The notes under the pieces were generated by a model. It made no database searches. It saw only the letters and a list, made by a program, of their open reading frames with translations, and was not told the DNA's origin. The position numbers and the translations under genes are program-made. Shown here piece after piece: positions 9,101 to 20,940 of a DNA stretch of 21,433 bases (positions are counted from its first letter, which is position 1; every line of letters starts with the position of its first letter). Source of the stretch: Pelargonium nanum (taxonomy: Eukaryota; Streptophyta; Magnoliopsida; Geraniales; Geraniaceae). The stretch covers positions 1 through 21,433 of the forward strand of contig JAYMTF010001764.1 of assembly GCA_036897485.1 (NCBI GenBank), in the 5' to 3' direction.

Positions 9101-12100
9101 AAAACAGTTGCCTGAACATCCTTGGCAAGATCGATCCATTGCTCCAATGAAAATTTCTTAGGTGGTTCATCAGCTATATCAAACCCCTCAAACCAATTGT
9201 GTTTCTCCAAACCGTCCGTGAGCTCATCTACCACGTTTTTCCGCAAGTGAGCAGTCAGTGCAGCTCGAGCTGGCTCAATTGCTTCTATGCATGCAGCAAG
9301 AACTTCCTCTGTGGTGTGTCTAAGCACAAGAGAATAACTGTATGCATACACAGGTAGAGAAACTCAAAAAAATAAAAAATAAAAAAAAGGCAAAACAACA
9401 TGGAATATATTTAAGTATAAGAAATTGTTAAGCAGTCTGCTCAAATAGTAGTGTCCTACAGCAGTTGTAATTCATTCTACCATCAGAAACACCCGAGATG
9501 ATACATGGCTAGCCCAGCATGCTAGTTAGTCCAATTAAAATGGAAATTTTATTTGCTCCCAATGCAAATTAATAAAAAAGATAGATGGATGCGCAGTAAT
9601 GTTCTACACTTACGGTAATGACCACACAGTTCTGCAGTTCACATCAACTTCTTTATCAGAATCCGTTTCAGATGGTGCAAGCAAACATGGGATTACTTCA
9701 AGCTGTAGACACCAAATTGCCAATCTCAGACATCAGCGCTGTGATTAATTAAGAATACATGGACTTTTAAAGTTTCAACAACTATGAATCATTGATAATG
9801 AGAACCAAAAATCACTCCAGAGTATACGTTCGCAAGGCCACCACAAGTCCTCGCACATTGGATCACAACGACAAATTAAATGTTCCTTTTCTGAAGCTAA
9901 GCTTCAATACACATATTGGATTTTACAAATCCAAGTTTTTATTAGTTTAAGTTTTTGAACTAGTACAAAAACTTCTGCACATGTATAACTCCAACTCACA
10001 CGTTTATCATCTTGCAAAAAATTATAAGTGCTTTAACATCAGAAATTGCACTTCCAACCATTAATAAACCTAGGCATTTAACATAATACTTACATCATCG
10101 TATGCTTGCAAATTGAGCCATACATTTGTCCCACTCATAAGAGATACTTGCCGCTCTGATGTGTCTCCTCCAAAAATGACAAAAACTTTACGGACACCTT
10201 CACTAAGCTGAGAGGATTTCGATCTTCTAGGCAGATGGCCTGATACACTATTTAAGGACGCGAGGGAGGGAAACCTCAAGCAAGCATGAAATATAATGCT
10301 CCGGAGGATGTTTGAATGTGAAAATCCAACCTAGACATAAAGCAAAAATATTTATTAAAAGTAATGTCGTATAAAAAATCTGAAATTAGCATCCCTGTCA
10401 TGTTAAATACAAAAGCTCTAAAATATCAGTCTGCCTTATTTCTAAAATTGTCTAGTTCAATTCACAGCAGGAGGTGGCAATAAGAAGTGGCTTTGTGAGC
10501 CACCTTAGCAAAAAGCAAGACATCCCAGCTTACCGTACTCACAAGGTAACAAAGATACCATGAAAAGCTAATGAATTAAGATGCAATTATTACTAAAAAA
10601 AACCATCACTGCTAGCAACTAGATTTAAAATGAATAACTTTCATTATGATGAAATGATTACCTTAGAAGCTTGCTGAAATAAAAAGCTGGTCTGCTCCAT
10701 CCCACTAATCTAAGTATGTAGTAAATATATAAAATTAGAAAAATAAGCAATAATAACCAAACAGGTGGGAAAAATTAGAGACCATTCTTACCAAGTTAAT
10801 GTCAGTAAATAGTATTGTTCCTGCTGCTGTTTCCCCATACTTTCCTTCTGAAGAAGACAATTTATTAGAAGGCAAAAACCAACCATCAATTCGAGCAAAA
10901 TCACGTAGACCAAGTTGTCGGAATAGAATAGATGCTCCTTCTCGGATACTTTCTATTACATCTAAAGGAAAACGAGGCGGCGTGTGATAAGCAACCTGTG
11001 TAGTTATGCATAGACTTCTCAAAATTAGAAGGACAAACAGAAGCATGAAATGATGAAATGTAAATTCATATTTCATAGTAATAAAACTTAATTTACATAG
11101 ATAATGTCTGGATGCATACTGCTGTACCTGCTGAGTTGGAAGATACTTCCTACGATAATTGAAAATGGCATCTTTTTCTCTTATATCAGTACTGCCACGG
11201 AATTGTAGCTCCACCTGATCATTTCGGTGAAACATTAAATTGAAAATAATCACAAGGCATTAGTGAAACACTGAAACTGTAGGCTGTATATCAATATCAG
11301 TTTTGCAAGGAAAAGATAGTCGCTACAAGATGGCTGTGATATTTCATAATTTTAATAAATTATATCTACTTGATAATAATAATCAAACTTCACGCTCAAT
11401 ACGTACTATAGACAACATTTCACTGTGACATGAAGATTATGTATGAGCTTACTAGCTTTGAAAGTTCAACTTCTGACCAGTCAGGATTGGTGATAAGACT
11501 TTGTGGAGTAGTACTATAATATTTGTCAAAAATCATATTTTTCTTCTGAATGAGTTCTAAATTTATCTAACATTAACTATCAACAACCCTCCGAGGGTTA
11601 AACTACACAATAAACCTAAAGAAAATGGGCCTCATACCTCAGTTGGCAATAGCACTACAGGATGGCAGTCCGAACCAGAACCCACATCAAGAACAATGGC
11701 AGTAAATTCACTCCCTCCTTCAAGGAATAGTTCAACAAGGACTTTTTCGTCGATTCCCTAAAAAAAAAAGGAGAGCACAAATCTGATAAATATAACATTT
11801 AGTACCAAAAGTATGAGCCTTTGATTTAAAAAACTTATAAGCCATATTTTAACAAATTGTTGATTTCAGACATATGATCTACGCTAGATTGCTTTTTCTG
11901 CAGCTAAATCCTTATTCTCCTTCACAAAATTACCTCTGAAATAAGTTCCTTAGCTTTTTTAAGAGAATCAGCCACACCATATGCAACAGTTACGCCAATG
12001 CTGGATCCTGCCACTGTTGGTTTTACCTGAGATATTGTACATAACAAAGAGATTTAACTTAACAAATGAAAATAAAAAACTACAACCTCACTGTGTCTGC

Positions 12101-15094
12101 CATTACTTATAAACACTACAACAGATGAGCCTTACCACAACTTTTCCTGATTCAGGGTCCAGTTGATTCCTTGCAAACCACTCAGAGAGTTCAGATTCTT
12201 CTACTTCAGTCCCCTAAACGTTATTTGACGAGCCATCAGACAATCGTAATTGTATGGATTAATAAATAATTGCAGCAAAATGTGCAGCACGGCAAGTGCA
12301 TAAGAATAAAAGCCTAGATTATCCGATAAGAGATCATATAAGTAAGAAAATATTATGATATATTAAGATCAAACAGGGTATCTAAGTACAAGAGAATGAC
12401 TGAAAATTATAAATGGAAATAGCTCAAATGGGGGCTTTAAATTTGAGAAGAACTACCAGTATATTAAAAATGAATAAAGTAAAAGAAAAGATAGTTTGAA
12501 GTCATGCCAGGATTGGGAACAAGAAGACAAAATAATATTACAGTGAAAAGAATGAATAATATTATAGACCAAACATATTACATACATAACAATTATAATT
12601 GACACCACAATCTAACTATCTAAAACTATGCCAGTTCCCTAGTCACTAGAAACACTGACCATCTAAATTGTCGAGAATCATCCGTGAAGTAAAAATAAAT
12701 CAACCTTTTATGTTATGAAGTATGAACACTATAGATGCTCTTCAATATCTTAACAAGAACCTTTTCAAAAGTTGCACAGAAATTTGATTCAAACAGTAAT
12801 GAGATAACAGAAACTGATACATATCAAATGTATAACATAGTTGAGAACAATACCTTTACTAAGAAATTAGGCACAGTTAGAAATCCATGTTTGCTGAGTT
12901 CCAATGAGGCGTTGTACTGTCAATATTAGAGGATATAAATGGTTAGAATCTTCTAACTGATGAAATCAAGAAACTTTGAAGTAGAGCATTTCTTAAGTAG
13001 ACTGACTATGATATTTAGACACCATTTGTTGGGGACTGAAGAATGTACCAAGGTTCAGATTTTAAGCCATCAAATTTTACTGACCTCTAAGATGCAAAAC
13101 GTAATATACAAGAGTTTGAGAAAATGCTTTTGCTAAGGGGCCAAACTATTCATATGTAAACTTTCTAGCTCTTATATTGTGCTGGTAAGTGCAAGTCATT
13201 TATGGCAATTTAGAATTCAGGACCTGGGCATCAGGCTCAGGTTCTGAACCTAGCATTACAGATGAGAACTGCACATTTCGTGTGACATTTGAGAACCAAT
13301 GATATAATTTTATATTGCAAATACTAAGCAAAAGAATCAAGATAAGATTTTCTTTACCTTGTCAAATGCTTGGTGACATGCACTTGATCCAGTGCCAACA
13401 AATGGAATTTGATATTTTTCCAACAACTCCTGAAAAGTCCATCAAAAAAAGAAATTCATCTTAGTTCAGCCACTTAAAGAGTCATCATTAATATCTAGTG
13501 ATAAGTTGTTCATGGTGTATGAGTATGACTTCATCAAGTATAATACTATTACTGCACCTGAATGCCACCATCTTCCCCGAACCGACCATGTATGGCAGGG
13601 AATACTATGTCCACAGACTTGGCAAGGTGTACTGCGAAGTCAGACAGAGACTGAAAACTTTGGGCGAGGCTGCACACACAGAAAGTTAGTGATCTTAGCC
13701 TCTTAGGTTCTTCAAATTTTCAGTTATAATGCCCGAAATAAGAATAAAGTTCAGAAGGCTAGCTCACCTTTCAAGCTTAAAATCAAAATCTGCAGGAGTG
13801 TTTGAATATACCTGTATAGTAGATACGGAAAAAATTAAAAGCTCATAGTTCATTTCTCATGAATACACATATGTAGTTGTGGTATGAATCAGAAATATAT
13901 GCAAAAGCAAAAGCCACAAGTGATTTTGTAAGATCTATGTGAACTCACATAAACTACCCCACTAAGAGATTCCAGATCAAAACTTAGATTCTTTCAAAGA
14001 GAAGGCTGTTTTAGATTTCCATCTAGTCAAAAATTAGCTTTAACTGAAACAAATGAGCTTAAACAGACAAGCATAAAGTCCAAGATTAAGAAAGACAGCT
14101 ATGTTGTCAGGAAATGATAATATTCCAAATTCCATGGCCTGGGCAACTGAAACATCATAGGAACATAATCCTACATTTTTGTCCACATTGACAGCATAAA
14201 CCTCACAACTTGTGGTTCCACAAACACTAAAAAGGACCAAGACTCCTAGCCAAGCAACCACAGAGATGTATATACATAAGCTGAGCCTCATCCAATTTAT
14301 GCTCCACAATATTAATTAAAGTTATTCCTTATATCCAATCCTAAGATACACAACAAATTGCTATAAACATACTCTTGAACCTTCCTTATAGTAATATTTT
14401 TACCCAACTTAGCAGCATTATAAAGCCAAATAGAAACAATTTAAATATAAAGATGAGATTATTGTCCGAACCTGGGCAGATGATATGGCAAATGCATTCA
14501 TATCAGAATCAATGTAATAGCAGCTGACATCCAAATTACCTCCCTGCTAGACATCAACCCAAAAAAACTACTTAATCAATTAAACAAACATAAATATCAA
14601 TTTATTTGTGTGTAATTGTTTCCATATCCTCAACCAAAACAGTATACTACCTAGTAACGCACTAACGCTCCACATTATAACAAACACGATCGAAAATATT
14701 TACATATTTATTCTAAATTTGTATTGAAAACATGTTAAGAGAGTACCTGTATGTGATCAAGAACTGATCGAGCAGAATTGAGCGAGATTCCACGCTCGGC
14801 AGAGGGGCCTCCGCAGATGAGACCAACTCGGAGAGCCCTATTTTCCTCTTCTCCACTCTCTGCAACTCGATTATGGACAACAGCCTCAGTAGTTGCGGCT
14901 CGAACAACTAAGCCTCCACATTTTGAAGCTAACAGAGAAGAACTCCTCAAATTCGAACCGGAGAAGCTCAAGAACCTGGCCGGAGAGCCAGCAGGCGAGT
15001 AGCGAGCGGAAGAAAAGAAATTTCTCAGTCCGCCGGCGTCGCAGCGGCGGCCGCGAATGAGGGAGTGGGTGGCAGAGAACGCCAGCGACGCCAT
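6164..15094 (-). CDS. DDL: D-alanine-D-alanine ligase family protein, two fused ligase modules, probably plastid-targeted
   Basis: Complete 24-exon gene, 949 aa. Exons from the 5' end: 14747-15094, 14472-14543, 13768-13811, 13558-13669, 13358-13429, 12854-12916, 12136-12213, 11934-12026, 11638-11757, 11128-11214, 10792-10995, 10662-10709, 10094-10330, 9614-9702, 9093-9337, 8841-8909, 8677-8741, 8386-8555, 8136-8214, 7036-7291, 6765-6810, 6572-6680, 6319-6381, 6164-6244. All introns are GT-AG and phases agree throughout. The start CCATGG at 15094 opens a Ser/Arg-rich presumed chloroplast transit peptide of about 65 residues. Module A (about 88-440) has GGPSAERGISL (95-105), HGRFGEDG (182-189), VKPTVAGSSIGV (264-275), RRKY (355-358) and RIDGW (398-402). 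Module B (about 494-949) has GGDTSERQVSL (500-510), HGGIGEDG (639-646), VKPARDGCSTGV (724-735), SRIDAFV (890-896) and EVNTVPGMT (907-915). The family joins two D-Ala using ATP. In mosses the plant protein serves plastid peptidoglycan; in seed plants its role is less clear. Order and length match the Arabidopsis At3g08840 type. Confidence 0.96.
7292..8135 (-). other. Largest DDL intron (844 bp) with a GC-richer insert
   Basis: This intron separates the exon ending SLSK from the exon starting AHGMIEMPNP. Most of it is AT-rich, but about 7715-7865 is noticeably more GC-rich and contains the inverted pair GCACGAC (7780-7786) and GTCGTGC (7805-7811). A frame of 72 codons opens across it but resembles no protein I know. 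It may be a fragment of an inserted element; I could not assign it. Confidence 0.4.
12214..12853 (-). other. Large AT-rich DDL intron (640 bp)
   Basis: The intron lies between the exon ending FLVK and the exon starting GTEVEESELS. It holds A/T-rich sequence with no supported gene or repeat. The other DDL introns over 300 bp (13812-14471, 12917-13357, 11215-11637, 10331-10661, 9703-10093) also showed nothing beyond simple A/T runs. Confidence 0.6.
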
Positions 15095-15176
15095 GGAAAA
15101 AGTAGAGGGCAAGAATTAGGTGTGAGCGTAGCAGAGGAGATGGAGATGGATCGGCCAATGGTGGTGCGATGTGATG

Positions 15177-15184
15177 GTATATAG
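15177..15184 (-). promoter_or_regulatory. Candidate TATA box of DDL
   Basis: Read on the minus strand this is CTATATAC, 83-90 bp upstream of the ATG at 15094. Initiation would fall near 15150, giving a leader of roughly 55 nt that is purine/pyrimidine-biased. No in-frame ATG precedes the chosen start after this point. Confidence 0.5.
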
Positions 15185-15810
15185 CAGTGAGGACAGTGAG
15201 TGTGGCCATAGCCATTTTGACTCTCATTTCCATTCTTAATTTGTTTTTTTAGACGGCAGTTCACAGGTGATGTGAGTTTATCAATTTGGAGAGGAACTGC
15301 GTATCTTCTTCCTGTCGTATCCAGATGCGGCTCGTCTTTTTCTCTTGGATCTCTCCAAAATAATCAGGGTTAATTACGCAAGACTTTATTGTCTTATTGC
15401 CCATGCACACATTTTTCATAAAACTCAACTATTTTCGTGTTTACATCCTTTGTCGTGCATCTTGCGCCCTATGTGGCGTTCCGCATAGGGCTCAGTCTAG
15501 CCCGCTCACATTTCTTTATCTGATGAGAGAGAGTGTTTTCTTCGGTGATAATAAGTATTCACTGACGAAAACTTGCAAATAAACTATAAGGTAATTATGA
15601 GATAAGGCATAAACAAGTTAACATAGAGATGTTAGTTACTAATACTCGTACTAATTTTAATGAATATGTAATATGAAATGCCGGTTACGCTTGAATACGT
15701 TTTCTTTGTGTCATGGTTATAAGCATGAGTTAAAACTAAAATGGTAGGTAATAGGTAATTGGAGGTTGGTTGAATGAATTGTGTATGATTTGAGAATATT
15801 GGAGTGGAGT
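15185..15810. other. DDL upstream region with a compact hairpin
   Basis: No gene is supported. At 15466-15491 GCCCTATGTGG pairs with CCGCATAGGGC across a 4-nt loop (11 bp, one G-T pair). The following AGCCC at 15500-15504 could compete for the same GGGCT strand. Confidence 0.5.
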
Positions 15811-15814
15811 GGCC

Positions 15815-16193
15815 GGCCCAATAACGACAATTTTTGGAGTTGCTCGGTCACTTTGACATATTTTCAGTGTTGTTTACGAAGATTCTACCTAATCTCGTAT
15901 AAGAAACTGAAATGGGATCTGGCTCTATACAAAACAAAAATTAATAATAGTTGTATAGTGGAAAGAAATGTGGCCCAAGAGATTTTTTTTTATAAAAAAA
16001 AAAAAAAAAAAATTGGTGATTTTGTGATTGTGAATGGGCTTTGTGACACTTGGGCCTCTGAAGGAGAAAGAATAAAACTGTCCCAACAAGACTTACCAAT
16101 GGTTTGCGATCGTCAAAACATAAAACTAACCTCACTAGATGGGCCTTCTTATAATATGGCCCATTCAAATTTCAAATTCATTTCATTTGGGCT
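15815..16193. promoter_or_regulatory. Dense cluster of TGGGCY/RGCCCA (site II-like) elements
   Basis: Seven elements lie within about 380 bp: GGCCCA at 15815-15820, 15972-15977 and 16158-16163, TGGGCT at 16035-16040 and 16188-16193, and TGGGCC at 16051-16056 and 16140-16145. Such clusters are typical of plant promoters for housekeeping and organelle-protein genes. The nearest recognised gene in a suitable orientation is DDL, whose ATG is 720-1100 bp away. An A run (about 15994-16011) lies inside the cluster. A 157-codon frame across it (15781-16254) does not look like a protein. Confidence 0.4.
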
Positions 16194-19100
16194 TACAGTT
16201 TTATTTATTTATGTACAGTACTTAATATTTGTGATCTTTTCATTAAAAATATAATGTTTTCTCTAAAATCATTTATACATCTACCCTTCATTCATGCTGT
16301 TTTTGCCCAACAATCTATTACACAAAGGTTTTTTTTTTTTTCCAAAACAAGATAATATTATTAACTCATATCCGCACTTAAAAGCGGGGAAATGAACATA
16401 AAGTTAATTGATTAAACTGGTCATCAGTACAAGCCAAATAAACATAAAATTAATTGATTAAAGACTAAACCGAATTCATATAATTTAGATCATGTCGGTC
16501 CATTTTTCTTGTTCATACCCAAACACGCATGGCCAATTGGCCATAGATTTAGCTTCTTTTTTTCTTTTTTTCCTTTTGAACTCTGGCCATAGATTTTGTT
16601 AGTAAACCCCTATTCATCTTCTTTCACTCCTTTTTTTTCCGACAGATTTGAACTATTTTCAAATATGGACTTAAGTGAACTTGACTTTTTAATTGGGGAA
16701 GTATTAATGCATGAGTTATATCTAAACTCCTATTTCAAACAATTATATGTATTTTTTACATTTTTAAATGCAGAAAAGCAGAGATAACAAAAACTGAAAA
16801 ACTCATCACATGCAAAGGTGAAGAAGAGAGATATGCAAATACTTATAAATGTGTGAGATTAGGTGTTGTAACCCACCAAGTTTGGTATTTTCAACTCAAC
16901 TTTAACTGGTGTTGTAACTGGTGCTGCAATAGGGAAGTGGTTACAAGGTGATGCGTTTTTTTTTTTCTCACAATAAATTATGAGCAAGTTACAATGTATT
17001 GTTGTCAATTTGTTCACGTGTAAAGATAAATGTTTTGAAAATATTTTAAGTATGAAATCTTAAAAGTCGGAACAAAATGCTTGTATCCTAACTCTTGAGT
17101 TGTTGAAGTCTGCACAATAGTAGCACATTGTTAACTGAGACCCGAGCGTGTCCTAAAAATTGTCTCGAACGTGAGAGTGAGAATTTACTATAATTGAATA
17201 AGACCCACATCTCGTTAGGAAGGATTCTCGAGAAAATTTTAGAAACAGAAAGTCCAAATATTAATTATTGGATCCTCGCATCATGTCACGTGTCGTGGTT
17301 GGTTGTGAGTGACATGGGGTCCACTTCAAAGCTCATTTACATATTTGAGTCCTGGTCTCCCATACGTGCTTGAGAACTCCCGCATACACTCTATCTATGT
17401 GTGATTTTCTTGAGTGCTGAAGTTGCACTCAGATATAGACGTAGGATTCAAACACTACGTATCATTTTATCATTCGTCAGACAATTTCTAATTTTTCGGA
17501 TAGTATCGCTAGTCACTCATAATCTCTCTTGAAGTGGTACATGTATGCAATTTTGGCTTGTACATCAACGTTTTCAAATTTGAATCTGTTGAAACTTCAA
17601 ACATTTTTCCAATTAACTCAATGCTGAATCTATTTTAGTCAAACTAGGCAGTGCTATTTATGACTAAGACCTTGGTTATATCATCATCTATCTTTAAATT
17701 GAATCAGAAATCACATCCACTACATTACATCATGCATGAAATCAATTTGATTCCTAGGTACGTATCATTTGAAACACTATTGTCGGCCAAACAAAATTAT
17801 ATTTATCAAAATCACTTATTGCTACACCTATCAACATCTCTTCTATTGTGAGACTTTGCTTTCAATTGTTACAAAAGATTTGAAGATCCTTCGTGGGGCT
17901 TTAAGTTGTATTGTTAACAAATACAAATTATTGTAATAGAGCACTTTCAAGTTTTATTTTGGGTGAAATATCGGTATTGATCATGTGATTTCACACCTCA
18001 GTTTCACTATAAGAATTTGAACGTATGTATTTATAACTATGAATAAAAGTAATTGATTCTTATTATGATTAATTTCCTCCCACGTGTAACTCGTTAATCA
18101 TTTCATTATATTTGTTTATGACTGAAACGGAAAATTTAAGATGTTGTGAACGAAATTCGAGTTCTGATCAGAATACACGTGACATGTGGACACTTCCGTA
18201 CTTCTGATATGAATATTGATCAATGTTCGTTATCATTGTCGGTATAACCCTATTTGTCCTTATGTGTGTTTATTGCGCTTGACTCTAACGGAAAAATGCC
18301 GGCCCCTCCCTCTGAAAATGAGAGTTTGGGGTGTCGTACGTGCAGAGCCGGTTCTATTAATTTGTGGCATTTAGCTGTAATTTTAAGTTTCGAAAAGTTT
18401 TGAAAACAGTAAACATATGTGGAATTTAAGTAATTTTGAATTCTTGGACACAAGGGAACAAGAAAATATATCCGGCACATCAATGTAATGACAATCTTTA
18501 ATGAAGTCTATTTGATATTATCAAAATTTGATAGCCTATATAGCTATGGCCACAACAATGTGCCTTGATTTCAACTCGTGTCAAATCTTTTGATACGTAC
18601 ATACTTTTCTACATCATATTTCCAATTAAGATTAGTATGAAATTAGATTGATGGGTTTGAAATACTGTGTAATTACATGTTATGTACGTAATTCAGACGG
18701 ATCATTAAAAACATTAATTTTAATCGTTTAAGAAAAATAAAATGACTTGTATAATTCTTAGAACCTCAAATTTAGGAAATTACTCAAAATCAAATTTAAC
18801 AAAAAAAAATAGAAGAGAACCCAATTATTGTTGTATAAAAACATTATTGAGATGAAGACAAAATTACCATGGGGGCCTCCTATGAATTGAGCATATTATT
18901 GTGCTTTCATGTTGAATTCTAAGTACCTAGCTACTCTATTCACTTCTTTGTTTTTACTCAATTTGAACTTATGTGCTTAGTTGCTCTCTAAAATATATAG
19001 GTTCTTGATCGAAAATTCACTATTGATCCCTTTGATGAGAACATAAATGCATGTCGACTCAAGAAGAAAATTATGCCCATCTCCAATCGGGTTGATGCCC

Positions 19101-19640
19101 AATTTTCAAAGCAAAACAACAAAAGTTTTTTTATTTGGCATGTATTATTTTAACTCATTCTAATATTACGAAATTTTTATCCACGAAACACATATTTAAA
19201 TTACCAAATGATGTTTTCTGAATAGTGATTTTTCTTACGGGATGTTTTCGTTCTAGAACGTGAAACGTTAACGATTAAAATGCGGAAATCTCCGCTTTCA
19301 TTGTAATTTTTTATATAGAAAATCATTCACTTAATTATGTTGTTATTACAAATGTTTATTTTTTTATAATACAATTATTAAATACATATTTCCCGTTCAG
19401 AATTAAGCGTTTTCTTAAAACTTTTAAACGCTTCGAACTCTAAATTAAAATGCTAATTTTCGTGTTCTCGTTCCCGATCCACATACGGAGCGATAGATAC
19501 AAACTTTTCTCTTACGTGTAAAGAAACACATGCCCCATTTTATATGGAAAAATCATGTTTTTCAATAAAGTATTAATTCTTGTGTTGGACTTGGACTTGG
19601 ACCTGGACGGTTCACAAACCCCACCTGTCATCAACACTTG
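16194..19640. other. Long AT-rich spacer with no recognised gene
   Basis: About 3.4 kb without a supported coding region on either strand. Small features include a 22-bp near-identical direct repeat at 16395-16416 and 16441-16462. A moderately GC-richer stretch at about 17140-17420 could be old transposon-derived sequence. A sequence resembling one end of a plant hAT-type element (GCAGAGCCGGTTCT near 18343) has no partner. None of these could be assigned to a family. Confidence 0.5.
16395..16462 (+). repeat. Short direct repeat, 46-bp spacing
   Basis: AACATAAAGTTAATTGATTA at 16395-16414 recurs as AACATAAAATTAATTGATTA at 16441-16460 with one difference, and the match continues for two more bases. 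No function is evident. Confidence 0.7.
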
Positions 19641-19660
19641 ACCAGCTGACCTTGTTTTGC

Positions 19661-19670
19661 TATAAATAAG
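19661..19670 (+). promoter_or_regulatory. TATA box of MIR164
   Basis: TATAAATAAG lies about 120 bp before the mature miRNA. Transcription is expected to start near 19690-19695, at CA-containing sequence upstream of the hairpin. The spacing agrees with plant MIR genes, which are Pol II transcribed. Confidence 0.65.
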
Positions 19671-19779
19671 AGGGAGAGCCATATGGATAGACACTGCAAA
19701 TATAGATTAAACCAGCTCTCTTTAGCTTAGGTCTTAGGTTCTAGGTCTGGCAAGGCTTGTAGGTGTGAGTTGAGCAAGA

Positions 19780-19800
19780 TGGAGAAGCAGGGCACGTGCA
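19780..19800 (+). ncRNA. miR164: Mature miR164 (5' arm)
   Basis: A 21-nt segment beginning with U in RNA and matching the conserved miR164a/b sequence at every position I can recall. It sits on the 5' arm of the hairpin, as in other plants. Confidence 0.95.
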
Positions 19801-19903
19801 TTACTAACTCATGCACGTACAGTACACGAAATCTGATCAGTTCATGAGCTCTTATATTATTATTATGTATATGAGCTCGATCCATGGATATGAGTTAGTG
19901 GTT

Positions 19904-19924
19904 CATGTGCCCATCTTCTCCATC
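19904..19924 (+). ncRNA. miR164 star strand (3' arm)
   Basis: A 21-nt partner starting CATGTGCCCATC and ending in TC beyond the duplex, giving the 2-nt 3' overhang. Mismatch is confined to the position opposite the CA of the mature strand's centre plus one wobble pair. Confidence 0.85.
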
Positions 19925-19938
19925 ATGATCACTGCACC

Positions 19939-20940
19939 ATTTTTATCAGTCACTGTTCCAGCTACCACTGGCTATCGGATTTTTTCAGGTCAGTCATGGA
20001 GTTTTTTTTCTTCTTTGGTGGAAGAAAATTGGTTTCTTTTCATTTTTGATGATAAACATCAAGAAAATCGTGCATATAGATAGAGGACAAACGACTCACG
20101 TTTTTCAACAAGCTTATTTCGTGGTCTTTCCGACGACCGTTGACTGATTTTTCAGATAGCAACGAGAGTGTCATGAAAGCCGCGAAAATTGATTCAACCC
20201 AAAAAAAATTGAATTTTCTTTTCTTTCTCATGACTTGTGTAACTTGCAGGTTTTTTCATGTTTTGTTACTTTCTAATTATCAGATAATGAAAACAAACAC
20301 AACAGTTGACAATCTAAATAAAAAAAAACGTACAAGAAGTTGAAGTAAGAGAAACGAAGTGAAAACGGACACTTCTGTCCAGAAGGATGCTTGTGAAAAC
20401 GACACTTCTGTTCTCGTGGATAATGAGGTTCTCGTGGACACTTAGTTGAGTGCCAGACCATCTCGTGGAAGGAAGGAGCTGTAGTTGCTTCAGCTGAACA
20501 TCTGTCCCTCATTTTTTTTTTGTCTATGCACATTGAATCTCATTGTAATTTGTGATCCATATTCTATTCCTCGATCTTCTTATCACGATATGCTATGCTT
20601 AATTAATTAGTTTATATTTTTTATTTGAATGTGAGTTGAATGAATTGATGCCCACCTACATCCACATGGTGAATGGGCTTTGTTTCAACTTTCAAGTACC
20701 ATTTATGGGTTGAGTTTTTGTCTGCGTGTGTGGTTTCACACAAATTCAGTAGACAAAAAGTGGGTGGAGGGATGGGTTCTTTGTAATTGGGTACGTGCAC
20801 ACCCAAATCAGACCAATTTGGAGGGGTTACAGAATGGACCATTCAGATTCACGCCACCACGTTGGTGCTGTTTTTTCAGTGCTAGCATGGCCGTTTACAG
20901 AGCACCTGACCATGCTGGAATTGGAGATTGGTAATGATTG
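19939..20940. other. MIR164 3' flank and AT-rich spacer
   Basis: The first few hundred bases are probably the 3' part of the primary miR164 transcript. No protein-coding region is supported. Short direct repeats occur at 20359-20469. Confidence 0.5.
20359..20469 (+). repeat. Interspersed short direct repeats
   Basis: GTGAAAACGGACACTTCTGT at 20359-20378 recurs with one base missing at 20393-20411. TTCTCGTGGA occurs at 20411-20420 and 20429-20438, and TCTCGTGGA again at 20461-20469. The pattern suggests local slippage duplications. No function is evident. Confidence 0.7.

Larger units (their letters stand above)
19762..19938 (+). ncRNA. MIR164: MIR164 precursor hairpin
   Basis: The mature sequence at 19780-19800 starts TGGAGAAGCAGGGCACGTG and is identical to the canonical plant miR164a/b. 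The star strand at 19904-19924 begins CATGTGCCCATC and pairs with it with a G-U pair and a small internal mismatch, leaving the 2-nt 3' overhang expected of Dicer-like processing. The stem extends inward: ACTAACTCAT at 19803-19812 pairs with ATGAGTTAGT at 19890-19899. It extends outward through GGTG (19762) with CACC (19938). The terminal region of about 75 nt is of normal size for the family. In other plants miR164 directs cleavage of NAC-family mRNAs (CUC1/CUC2, NAC1, ORE1-type) and so shapes organ boundaries, lateral roots and senescence. The targets are outside this window. Confidence 0.96.

Noticed and set aside
10735-11253. 172-codon minus-strand open frame
   Set aside because: It joins parts of two DDL exons through an intron that happens to be open. 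The real exons are 10792-10995 and 11128-11214, supported by splice sites and family similarity.
13498-13706. Plus-strand frames opposite a DDL exon
   Set aside because: They lie antisense to the exon 13558-13669, which encodes the conserved HGRFGEDG block.
15781-16254. 157-codon plus-strand open frame
   Set aside because: It runs through a poly-A tract giving a Lys run, has no domain-like pattern and overlaps the promoter-element cluster.
17140-17420. Possible old repeat fragment
   Set aside because: Composition differs slightly from the surroundings, but no ends, flanking repeats or coding motifs could be recognised by eye.
18250-18483. 77-codon minus-strand frame and a possible hAT-like end near 18343
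   Set aside because: The protein is not family-like, and no second terminal repeat or target duplication was found, so no element could be delimited.
20680-20934. 84-codon plus-strand frame
   Set aside because: Low protein-like character, no conserved motif, and no promoter or splice context.
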